From: Tanytarsus gracilentus
Taxonomy: Eukaryota > Arthropoda > Insecta > Diptera > Chironomidae
Direction: 5' to 3'
NCBI GenBank assembly: GCA_038502055.1
Contig: JAXRKN010000043.1
Location: forward strand, 1,302,001-1,366,000
DNA: 64,000 nucleotides
Part shown: positions 39,001 to 49,700 of the stretch, in pieces
How the letters are laid out: the number at the start of each line of letters is the position of its first letter
How positions within the stretch are numbered: the stretch's first letter is position 1
Program-made: the position numbers and the translations under genes
Notes under the pieces: model-generated
Told to the model about the DNA's origin: nothing
The model's input: the letters and a program-made list of their open reading frames with translations, nothing else
Database searches by the model: none

Positions 39001-40556
39001 AATGCTTTTTCCCATTCAGAACGTGCGATTCGAAAGTTGGCAAAAAATATATTTCTCTTTCTCGCTGTTGTTGTTTTGTCTCACAGAACTTTGTCCTCAG
39101 TCGTGCGATATAAAAAAATCCAATAAAATCCTCGAAATAAATCAAAACGACGCCATTTTAAAAAAAAAGTGTCAAAATTGTGATGTGGCAAAAGCAATTT
39201 CAACACTTTCAATAGTCAACTTATAATCCCCATTCCAAATAATTCCCGAAGCGATGGTGCAGCAGCAGTAAAAATTTAATTGAATCATTTATTACATTTT
39301 TTGTCTATAGTTCTCACTTCTCTTTTCGTCAGGCTCTACCGTTTGCTGTTGATGCTTGCTGCTCCCCGAATTCACACCATTTGAGCCAGCCAACCATCAA
39401 AAAGGAGAGAGTGTGTGTCATAATAAATTACCTCATTCTCCAAACATTCATACCGAACAGTCATCCCTGCAATAGTGCTGCTCACAACACTGGAGACGGA
39501 GACGACGTCAAAAAATGATTAAAAAATAAATGGATGAAGGAGTGAGGGAGAGAGAGAGTGAGAAAAATTCAATATTATTTGGTGTAAAATTTCCCAGCAA
39601 AAGCTCTTGAAGCGCAAAAAAAACACGAGCAACACTAAAAAAATAGTTATAACGTAGATTGCATCCAAGGCGTCTTAGTGTCGCTATCCAGTGTGCGATA
39701 TGACATATTCTTGGTATAAGAGTGCACATAGTGAAGAAAAAATAGGGACATGCGAGAATGAAATAGCAATAGTTGAAGGAGAGTTTAAAAAAAATTAAAA
39801 CACGAAAAAAAGTTAGTACATAAAAAGCTAAAATACACAAAGAACTCTCGAAGCACTCGGACGTTGTGCGGAGAAAGAAAGCCAACAACAGCAGCAGCAG
39901 AAAGAGAGTCGATCCCAACCACCCTTAAAAACTCTTCGGCATTGCATTGGGTGGAGAAGATATCAGTGATCCAAAAAGACGGAACTTGTGCAGGACAGAA
40001 AATATTCGCTCTTTTTTATTTTATATTTTTTTTGTGAGTGAAAAGCTCTTTTTCGTCCTTCGAATGCACATCACGAAAAAAAGCTCACCACCACAAGTTG
40101 CCGTTGCACATAGTGTCAGTATTGTATAAAGGGAGTAAATAGAGACGAGCGAGATACTTTTCGAGAAAAAAAAGAAAGAAAAAAGTGCATATATACAGAA
40201 GAGAGTTGGTGTGGTGAAAAAAAGAGTGTACACACTCGGATACATTGCCAGAAAGAACAATTTTTTTTGTTGCTTGCACGAAAGTAGAATATTATTTAAT
40301 AGAGAACTTTTTTTGCACCATCATCAGAAGCAGCATAAAAAATTTCCGACGAATTTTTCTTCTTTTTTTTCGGTGTTCGGAGTGGAAAGAAAAAAATTAT
40401 ATTTCGGGAGTGCAAAGTGAGAGAATAGTACACTTGTAGATTGACTGTCCAATTTAGTGGAAGAAAAAACTGTGAAGCTACTAGTTGCGATTCTAGAGAG
40501 GAGGAAAAAAGTATTGTGAAGTGAACGAGGAGAAAAGAAAAACAGTAAATAATCAA

Positions 40557-40754
40557 ATGTATTCAACGCCAATGTTACTTGTTGCGTCACATGATCCTGT
40601 TCACAGGAACTTTGATCATAAGCATGAGAATAATTTTATGAGTGTTTTGTGCGAAGAGACAATTATAAACTTTTATTTGGACACTAAAAAATGGCGGATT
40701 GCTCCTACTTTCGGTGCATGCAAGAGCGACGATTTATTAAACGTGAACTTTTAA
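40557..40754 (+). CDS. Upstream ORF overlapping the E93 start codon
   Basis: A 65-codon ORF beginning MYSTPMLLVASHD. It starts 134 bp before the E93 ATG in a different frame and ends 64 bp inside E93 exon 1. Its ATG has a good fly context (TCAAATG, A at -3). If transcribed as leader, ribosomes using it could not simply reinitiate at the E93 ATG, so it would repress E93 unless skipped by leaky scanning, a downstream start site or leader splicing. I do not recognise the peptide. Whether the transcript starts upstream of 40557 is unknown. Confidence 0.45.
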   Translation: MYSTPMLLVASHDPVHRNFDHKHENNFMSVLCEETIINFYLDTKKWRIAPTFGACKSDDLLNVNF

Positions 40755-43700
40755 AGTGGACCAAGAATATGGTATATATTGTTGGTGAGTCAATCCTCTC
40801 ATATTATTAAAATATTTTCATCATAAAATTTCATCCATAAAGAAAAATAATTTAAAATTTTCCTATAACGCAGAAAAATTTTCCATCTTATAATTTTATC
40901 TCCTCACCCTTAAGCGCATCATTGCACATAGCACAAAAAATCCCAACCACCCTCCTTTCTTACCCTCCCTCCTCCTCATCGCCTTGATTCCAAACTCAGC
41001 TGCCTGTTGCTTCAGAAAACTATTTTTCTCTGCATCTCTTTTCCGCATTTTACAATTTCATCTCACTCACACTCGAAAAGCGCAAAAAAGTTTTTCCTGT
41101 TTGTTGTTGGTTGAGCATTAGTGGAGATAAAAACCTGTTGCCGAAATCCAAATGAGTGAGAGAGAAAGTCCTGTATACCAATTGAAAATTCCGAGTGTCG
41201 TTCGTTTTCTCCTCTCTCCATCATACACAGCCGCCTGTCTGGCAATTGTCTGAACATAAACTTTCCATCCCTTAACTCGTTTTACATATTATTTTTTTTG
41301 GGAGCTTAATAAATTTAATTTTTTTTTATATTGCCTCAAAAATCTGTCGCTGTAGTCGTGTAAAATTGCCAGACGAATTTTAATCGTTGGAACAGCAGCC
41401 AGGGTGGAAAAATCATTTCCTTCTTTATGGGGGACGATAAATATTGAGGAAGTTGGAAAAAAATGTTGCAATTTTGGGGTGATCGAACTCCGAAAATGGA
41501 GAAAGAGAGAATGAGAAAAAATCCCAGCCCATGCTTAACCATTACTCCAGTAGCAACAAGCTATTCATGTAGAAAATCTATCGTAAGCAACCAGAACGTA
41601 CGAATTTTTTTGTGTGTACACTGAATCTCTGTTATCTGGTACATAAAATTATATCGAGAGAGAGGATGAAAAAAAAATCCTTGCTTGTGTCCTCCTTCTC
41701 ATATCCTCTCCTCTTCGAAGGAAAGGATAAAAGAGGATGCCACCTACACTTTTTTCATCTCATTCCAAGGCATCGCCAGGACAGCGGGACAACAGACAGC
41801 TAAATTAAATTTTTTTCGAGCAAATTGGGATGGCAAAAGTCTGAGCATTAAAAGTTTAAAATAATTTTTAAAAAATGCGCTGTAACATCCACAAATTTTT
41901 ATTATTTTTTCATGCAACCAAATATTCAGCTCTACACGAAAATAAAAATTATTGCCATCCAACCTCATTCCCCAACTTCAGTTTCCCGGTTCAATGCGCT
42001 CATTCTTCCCTCATCCCTTTGTTGATGATGTGGACACACGAGAGAGATATGAGAAATTTTTTCTGTCTCCTTTTTTTCAACCAAAGATTTTTTTGCTGTT
42101 GCATCCTTGGTAATCGAGTGTAGTCATAAATGTCCCATAACGAACCACACATTGTCTAAACCATGCAGAATTTTTTTTTGTATGATAATCATCGAGAAGA
42201 AGAAAATAGCTTTTGCTCCAAAACAACCAGTTGAATGCAAAGCAGTGGGAAGGATGCAACTACACACATGGCATGACATATGCTGGAGAGACACAACAAC
42301 AATTCTAAAACTTTTCCTCCTTTCTTTCTCCCTCGAACGTGAAACGAATCTGCATGCGGATGCTGCTGATTCAACAAGTTGGTGGCATTTTAAGCAGATG
42401 CTTTGCATCTTGAAATTGTTTATCTTTGCATTTTATTTTTAAATTATGAAATTTTTATATTTTTCATAACATAAAACTTATCAAATAACCGGAAGATTAT
42501 AAAAAGCTCATTGAAAGCTCTTTGAGGTTGAAACTTCCTTGCGAAAAAAAAAGTTTTATTTTTTTCGCTGCGAGAGAGAAGAAAAAATTGACGAATTTCA
42601 ATTTTTTTAAGCATGCATGTATTAATAATTCCTCCGAGCTCTATAAGAATATATACAAAAAATATTTTAATACAATTAAAAACAGACTCGAGAACTTTAT
42701 TCTTTAAAGTGCATGCGCTTCCATCTCTCTCACTCTCTTGCCATCAACATACTAGACAAAAGACGACGACTACGAAGTTTTTTCACTTCTCGGATGCGGG
42801 GAATTGCACAAAAAAAATAGTTGTAAAGGGAGAAATTGAGTAAATTTTCCCGAATGCTCTCCACAGCACTAAGACGATCGAAAAGGCACGAAGTGGAAAT
42901 GTAGTGGTGTATGCGAGTGTGTTGTGTGCACTTCTTCGTGATCGTGTGTGCAGTTTTTCTTGTTTTCTATGGAAAGTGTGTTCTCAGTCGCGAAAAAACA
43001 CTGCACCGGAATGCAAGAAATAGCAGCGGAGAGGTCTACGATGCGGCGACCTCAAGTGTCATTAACAAAAAGTGTCTAAATCGTATGTTAATTTGTTTTT
43101 GCAACTATTTGTGAAAAGTTTTAGCACCTCGAATATCGAAGGGCAAAAAAATAGATTTTTTTTGTCGCGAAACTTGCATCACAATTTTTACCCGCGATAT
43201 TTGTTTGATAATTGCATTAATGCATTTTTGTGAAATCTTTTCTCTGTCACACATTTTAAAAAAATATATAGATGTAATAATTTCGCCCTTGAGCCAAACT
43301 CTGTGATGTGAACTAAAAAAACAGGATGAAGGAAAAGTTTTGAGTAATTTAATTTTGGAAAATTAAAAATTTTCATTCGTTGGTGTGAAAAGTGTTTAAT
43401 AGTTTTTAAATTAATTAAGTTAAAAAAAATATCGTCGGACATATGGGGAGAAAATAATGTGTCAATGTCGACAGACGTTTACAATTTTATTTTACAATGC
43501 TTAATAATCACAATCGCTTTACTTCCTTTAATGCATTTATGGACAAAAAATATTTCAATGGAAGTGTTTTTTTTCTACAATTAAATAAAAATCGATAGAA
43601 AAATTCCTTTGTTTAATTTGCATGTGACAATGTGATTTATAAATTTCACCCAACCAATGCCCGTGAATGACAGACGAAATTTGATCAGTTTAATAAATAA

Positions 43701-46700
43701 TCGCTCCCTAAATTTCATATGACTGTATTGCACTCGATGATGATAAATAGTGAAAGAGAGTGAGCCTTATAGAGAGAGAGAGTCAGGAAATAATTTCGCG
43801 GTGTGCAAACGAGAGTGGTGTGTCACCACACAACAAGAGCAATAATCAAAATGCGAAAAACTCCACAACAAAGAATGAGTTAATGCACATCGCGGAATAA
43901 TATTAATTGTGTGACAGAGAAATGAATTTCTTAGTTTACGAGCGACCAGCCTGAGATTCGTGTGTGCTCAAAAAAATTCAAATCATTTTTTTCATCTATT
44001 TGCAGATTCAAAAAAGTTATAAAATATTTAAATTTACATTAATCATCGTAGACAGAAAAAAAGAAGAAATAATCAACTCTTATATTATTACACAACACAT
44101 ACACGCGCGATATCCTAGTTTCAAATTATTTAAAAAAAATATTGAAAAAAAATCATGAGAAAACTAAAAATGTGATATTAAAATTTACAAAAAAGTTATT
44201 TGGAAAAGAGAAAAAATTGAGAAAAATGTGATGTGCAAAAAAGTTTAAAAAAAGCCAAAAAGGAGAAAAAATAAAAATTAATGAATTGAGAGTCATTGAG
44301 AGATTAACACAAGATATATAAGTTTTTATACATTTTTGTTGTTTTAAAAAAGAAGAAGAAGAAAAAAGAAGTTAACGAACAGAAAACTCAAGGACCACAG
44401 TTCATGGATACAGACGATCGTACGTATGTTATCAACGCACATTATTACATCTCTCTGCTACGCATATAAATGACTGCACACATTGCGATTTTCTTAAGTG
44501 ATCCCTCTTTCATGTACATGCAATTGCATGCGACAGTGAGGAAATCAATGTGATAATTTCTTTTTTGCATGTGAATGAGAAATTAGTGATCTTGATTGAG
44601 ATTAAATTTTTTTAATTATTATTTTTATATTTTAGATTTAAATTTTATTTTTATTTTCAACAGTAAAATATTCAAATTATTTTGCGTATGAAAATTTTAA
44701 AATGTTTTCAAAATATTTCCATATAATTTCCTGAATAATATTTTTCATATTTTTCTTTAAATTATATAAGGGTTCAATAGTCTAAACAAAATTCTTCAAT
44801 TAGCTATCACCGAGTTCTCGCAAGTCATAACTATAAATTCAAATGTCATATCTGCAATGTAAAAATTAAATTCTGTTTACTTTAAATCTCAAATTGCGCT
44901 AATGAATCATTAAAGATTTCATGAATTTCCATCATTGATCTCAAGAACCTCGTGACTTTTGAGTCCTCGCAACAAAATGTGCGAAATAATTCTCGCGTTC
45001 CCAAAAAAAAGAATTATTCAAGAATAAAAATTGGCACAATTAAGAGCGTCAGGGCGTCGACATCAAAAAAAAGAAAGATATGTGCATTTGTACTCATTAT
45101 ACTGTTATACAGCAGCAACAGAAGATGTACTCGAATAAAATGTGTGTTTTGTGTTTGCGAATGACGAGAGAAACTGCCAAAATTGCACAAAAAAAGGCAC
45201 AGACAGAATTTTATCAGTTGAGTCATTGCGCCCGTTTTGTTGTTATTGCAGCGAGGCACCCGAAAAAAAAGTGCTGATTTCGGCGAGTCTGTTTCACTTT
45301 TCATATCTCTCCTCCTTTTTTTGTTTGTTTGAGCGTACGCGTATACTGTGTACATCGTGGTATAGGTCATGGTTTTTACCCGAATAAATTTCATTTTCTG
45401 TCTCGTAACTTTAGTTCTTCTTTTCCTCCCCGAAATAAAATTAAAATGTGATTTCTCGAGATGGCATTTTTAGTCTAAAAAATTTTCTGCTAGATGACGA
45501 CGTGGAGCTTAAAAAAATTTTCATAATTATATTTCCAGATCTTGAAAAATATTTTTATATGCCAAAAAAATAAGAATTGCGCAATGTTAGCACTGCAACA
45601 CATTCAAAAAAATTGATAATAATATTTCAAGTTTAAGACACATCTGAAAGCAGTTCATATCAATTTAAAGTTTTTTATCTGCCGAAAAAAAAAATTGACG
45701 GAGAGAGAAAAAAATTTATATTTAGTATTTACTGAAATTTCAAAAACATGTGCAATTTTTATCGCTCGTGGTTTTTGTTCTTCACAAAATAAAAATTATA
45801 AGTACAGAACAGAAGTGAGTGAGAGGCAAATGCAATGCGAATGAACTTTTCGGGACTGTAGTGTATGTTCACATGTGAAATTGCGTTTACTCATGAATAA
45901 TGTGCCCTTTTATGCTTTCTACTATTGCACATTTGGTAGGAAAAAATGCAATTCTTTATATTTTTTTTTCGTGCATTTATTGACTTAATTTATGAGCATT
46001 GCAATTAGAGTTTGAAATCGTTTAATTTGGGTGTGTCGGTCGGGGAAGGTTTTTAATTTCTCAATTTTCAGCACTTTCGTATGAAAAATTATTTTTGTTG
46101 AAATAATGTATTTTAAACCTTTGTTTTAATATCGAATTTTGTTGTTTAATTAAAAAAATTTTTCCCTCGTAAAAATAAGAATTGTAAATTTGATATTTTA
46201 ATCCGGGTCGAGAAAAAGCGGGATCTCGGGAATTCGGGATTCCGGTTGGGTGAAACCTATAATTGCAATTGATTTTTTTTTCACGTTACAGAGAATGCAA
46301 ATATTTTTTTAAATAAATTTTATGGGGTGAATTTTATTAAAAATAATTTGTAGACTTGAAGAAATTTTATAAAATCACATCTAGCGTGTCTCCCCTAGAT
46401 CTAGACAACAAATTGTTCATATTTACTCGAGCTGATATTTTAAGCTAGAAAAACACACAACTTCAAGGCTCTTCTCTGCAATATGCACTTCTTATCGCTT
46501 ATTTTTGCAACGCCTTATCTCAAGCGCTTGTAAAAAATAAGTTCAATAATTAGGGGAACAGAAAATAATTGGAGCATTTTTTTTATATTACGTTTGTCAA
46601 TCGTCTGGATTTGATAAAAAAAAAATTTTTTTTCGACGTTCCCTAAAAAATGCAATTTTATTGATTAGTGAAGCTTTCTTCACTCTCTTTCGCTCCCCCC

Positions 46701-49700
46701 ACAATATCATCGCACCACCACTGCTGCTAACCACCTTTTCGCCAATTACTTTTTCACTCACTCTTCATCGTCGACAAAAAACACGAAAAAAATCTAACGA
46801 ACAAAAAATTGTGTGTTTGGTGTGCTAGAAAGCAAGCAAACGACAGATGATGAGGGGTTGAGGTGAAAGTTGGGGTGGTAAAATGGGGTTATTTTTATAT
46901 AAAGAGCATTTTTTCTATGCATTTCCTTGCTTCTCCGTCCGATCCATGCTGTCTTTCGTCGACAGTCCACCCAACTCATCCTTCCTGTTAGTTTTTTTTC
47001 TCGATATACTTTTTTCATGCACTTTTCGTCGACGAAGAATTTTTTTTTTCGTGTATTATCTCCATTTTTATATACACTCGGTGGCAGTGTATGAGTTTGA
47101 ATATTTTTTTTATCATCATCGAAGGATGAAAAACTCTTCTCTCTCTGACACAGACACACAGCATTTTTTTCTTGTTTAATTTATATTTTTAATGTATAGT
47201 AACTCACCCCATTCACCACCTCTTGCACAATGCTATAAGCCAAAGTTGTGTGTTCACTATCCACTCTAGTGCATCTCTGAAAAATTGTTTATTTTATTAC
47301 ATTTTTTTTCTGCACGACAGTGAATTTTCCTGGGTGTGAAATAATTGAGAAATGAAAATTTTTTCCTGTTGAGCTTAAATTGACATCGATATGACAAAAA
47401 AAACGCTTTCTTTTACGTGTGCTTATATATGTGGAGACGATTATGAAGATGAGAGTGCGAGATTTTTTTTCAATAGCTCAGCTTAGTTTTCAATTATGGC
47501 TCCAGCACAATTTTTTCATTATTATTTTTTTCTCTTCTCATCCAAGTATTATTAAAATTCAGTCGCTCTTCGCCCATAATTGCATTTTCAATCTCGTCAT
47601 ATGCGCTACTGCTACAGTGTTGTAATCGCACTCGACTTTTTGCTCCATAAAAAAAAATAAAAATCCTTGACGAAAACCGAACGAAAGAAGAAGACGGGAA
47701 AAAAATAATTTGCTGCCATCATCAGCCAAAGTTTGATGTTCGATGAGCGTCGTCGTAGATGAGGGTTTTTTAAAAATTGAAATTTGATTGGAAAACTATT
47801 ACTTCAATACATCCCAGCTATTGCCTTCGCCCGTGCTTGTGAGAGAGAGGAAAAATTATTTTTAATCGATTGAATTTTTTTTCGTCATGTCGTTGCACTC
47901 AAAACCGAAGTTACTTTTTTAGTTTGAAAAATTTTGTAATCCATTTTGCTGAAAATAAAAAAAAAAGTTCACATACAGAGAGAGAATTTTCTGTGGACAG
48001 TTTTGGGGTCGATGAATGTGTGCTATTGACTTTTTGAAGTTGATTCATATCATGCGAAAGTAATGATGATGATCTGTGTTGCATCTACAAATTGCTCAAT
48101 AATTGAAGTTACTCCTTCCGCATGTAATGCATGTGTGTATATGCTTAAAGCACCTTCTGAAGTGCAATTTTGTTGTAATAATAAAACAAAAAGAGCTAAA
48201 AACTCTTAAAATTTATTTATCAGTCGGGACATGAGCGGGGGAAAGGTGAAAACACATGTTCAGCTGTATAAATATCCTGAACATTCTTTCCGTAACAATA
48301 AATATCAGTAAATGCACTATAAATTTACATGTGAATGATGAACTTCTTTCCTTATCTTCTCCATGTGTTCCACTTACAATTATTTGCGTCTATATATAAA
48401 AATAAACTATTTGCCTTTAAAACTTTGTCTTCATTTTTTATTCACTTTCAACCCTCCGAAAAAAAACAAAAGTTTAGATAGCTAAGGTGGAAAACTTTGT
48501 TTAGGGATGTGTTTGAGGGTGATGTAAAATTTATGATTTTTAAACTCTAAAAAATTATTAAAATTGAACCCTTTCATAGTTTGAGGTTAACAACCTAAAA
48601 TCAAATTTAAAATTTCTTTGAACTCCCTCCATTTATAATTTTCCTCCTCGCTGTAATTGCCAAACAACTCCTCAACCCTTCTTTCGGTTAAAATGCAAGT
48701 AACATGAAATATAAATTTGATTAAATATTTATGCATTTTACAATTGCAACTTTCCTTTATAACTGACGCCACAAATACGCACGTTTTGGGTGAATGTGGC
48801 GCTCTTTAACATCCACCGCTGAATTATTGATCCAATGTTGAGTTCTTCAAAAAGTTTTGGTCGCTCGCAATGGACATTTTAATTGAATAAACGCTCACTA
48901 AACATTAATTTCCCACTCTAATTAGTCGTTTGTAGATTTCTATATATGTCATAATTTTATGCATCAAACATCAATACACCAAATGCCCATTAAATTATAA
49001 TTTATCCTTTGATATTCTAATCAATGTTCAACAACAATTTTCTTCTTCTTCTTCTTTCCATACTCACGTAATTGCATTAATTATCAATCAACAAACTCAA
49101 ACACTAATGTGAAATGCATCGCCAATCGTGGAAAATATAAAAATAAAATAGGATTAGAACGCATAGCTGAGGAATTGATGGGCAGACGAAAATGGAAGCA
49201 GTATCAAGAATCTTTGACACAATCGCATGCAACAGATTTACTAGTGAAACAATCACCTTCAATTGGTAAGTTTTTAAAAAGCTTTACGAAATTCTTTTGA
49301 CATTCGAAAAAGAACTAAAGAGGATTAATGAGGCATTTCTGTCAGAAAAATCGAATCAAATTTAAATCTATAGATAAAAGTTTTTTTCAACGATATTTTT
49401 TAAAAAAGTTAAATTATTTTTTAGTGAAATTTTACATTTTTTGAAGTTCAGCAAAATTATATTTTTTTTCTCAATTATATTAAAAAAATTTAATCCGTTA
49501 AAATTTTAAAATTCACAAAGCTTTGAGATCATAAAATGTCGAACTCATTTTTATTCTCGCAAGAACCTGAAATCTTAATTGCCCTCAAAGCATTTCCTCT
49601 TAATACGATCAACATCCATTTTGATGTGCGTAAAAAATCTCTTTATGAATGCAGTCTTACACAATTATAATATTATGCGTTTTTTTCTATTATTTTTTTT

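Larger units (their letters stand above)
30001..40200. other. Gene desert, segment 3
   Basis: No recognisable gene. It contains a G-skewed island at about 30840-31020 with a G-quadruplex motif, a CG-alternating tract at 33152-33162, an inverted repeat enclosing an FTZ-F1 site at 36218-36248, a TG repeat at 37405-37420, the second TGGCGACGACGA copy at 37719, and a Zelda-type CAGGTAG at 38994-39000. The purine-rich stretch from about 39500 resembles a fly-type 5' UTR and may already belong to E93. I reject the 136-codon minus frame at 39508-39918, which mirrors that purine-rich strand. Confidence 0.45.
40785..49151 (+). other. E93 intron 1 (8.4 kb)
   Basis: It runs from GTGAGT at 40785 to AG at 49150-49151 and separates the MADCSYF exon from the LERIAEELMG exon in phase 1. 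Its base texture matches the upstream desert (GAGA tracts, A/T runs ending in CG), so it probably carries enhancers. Within it are two phase-compatible candidate first exons (42911-43082 and 44404-44419), a GC-rich 8-bp tandem at 46219-46250, and a 214-nt AG-free zone before the acceptor. I saw no separate confident gene inside. Confidence 0.85.

Noticed and set aside
39508..39918. 136-codon minus-strand frame with a signal-peptide-like MGSTLFLLLLLLAFF start
   Set aside because: The Leu run is the complement of a CAG repeat and the rest mirrors a purine-rich plus-strand leader. Composition explains it, with no domain or splice logic.
48307..48325. TAAATGCACTAT, identical to the first bases of insect miR-277
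   Set aside because: The remaining mature bases do not match and there is no suitable hairpin; likely chance.
49109..49151. Upstream extension of E93 exon 2 as V-K-C-I-A-N-R-G-K-Y
   Set aside because: The frame is open, but there is no AG acceptor or in-frame ATG before it. Joining 40784 to 49152 gives the conserved IVGLERIAEELMG in phase.
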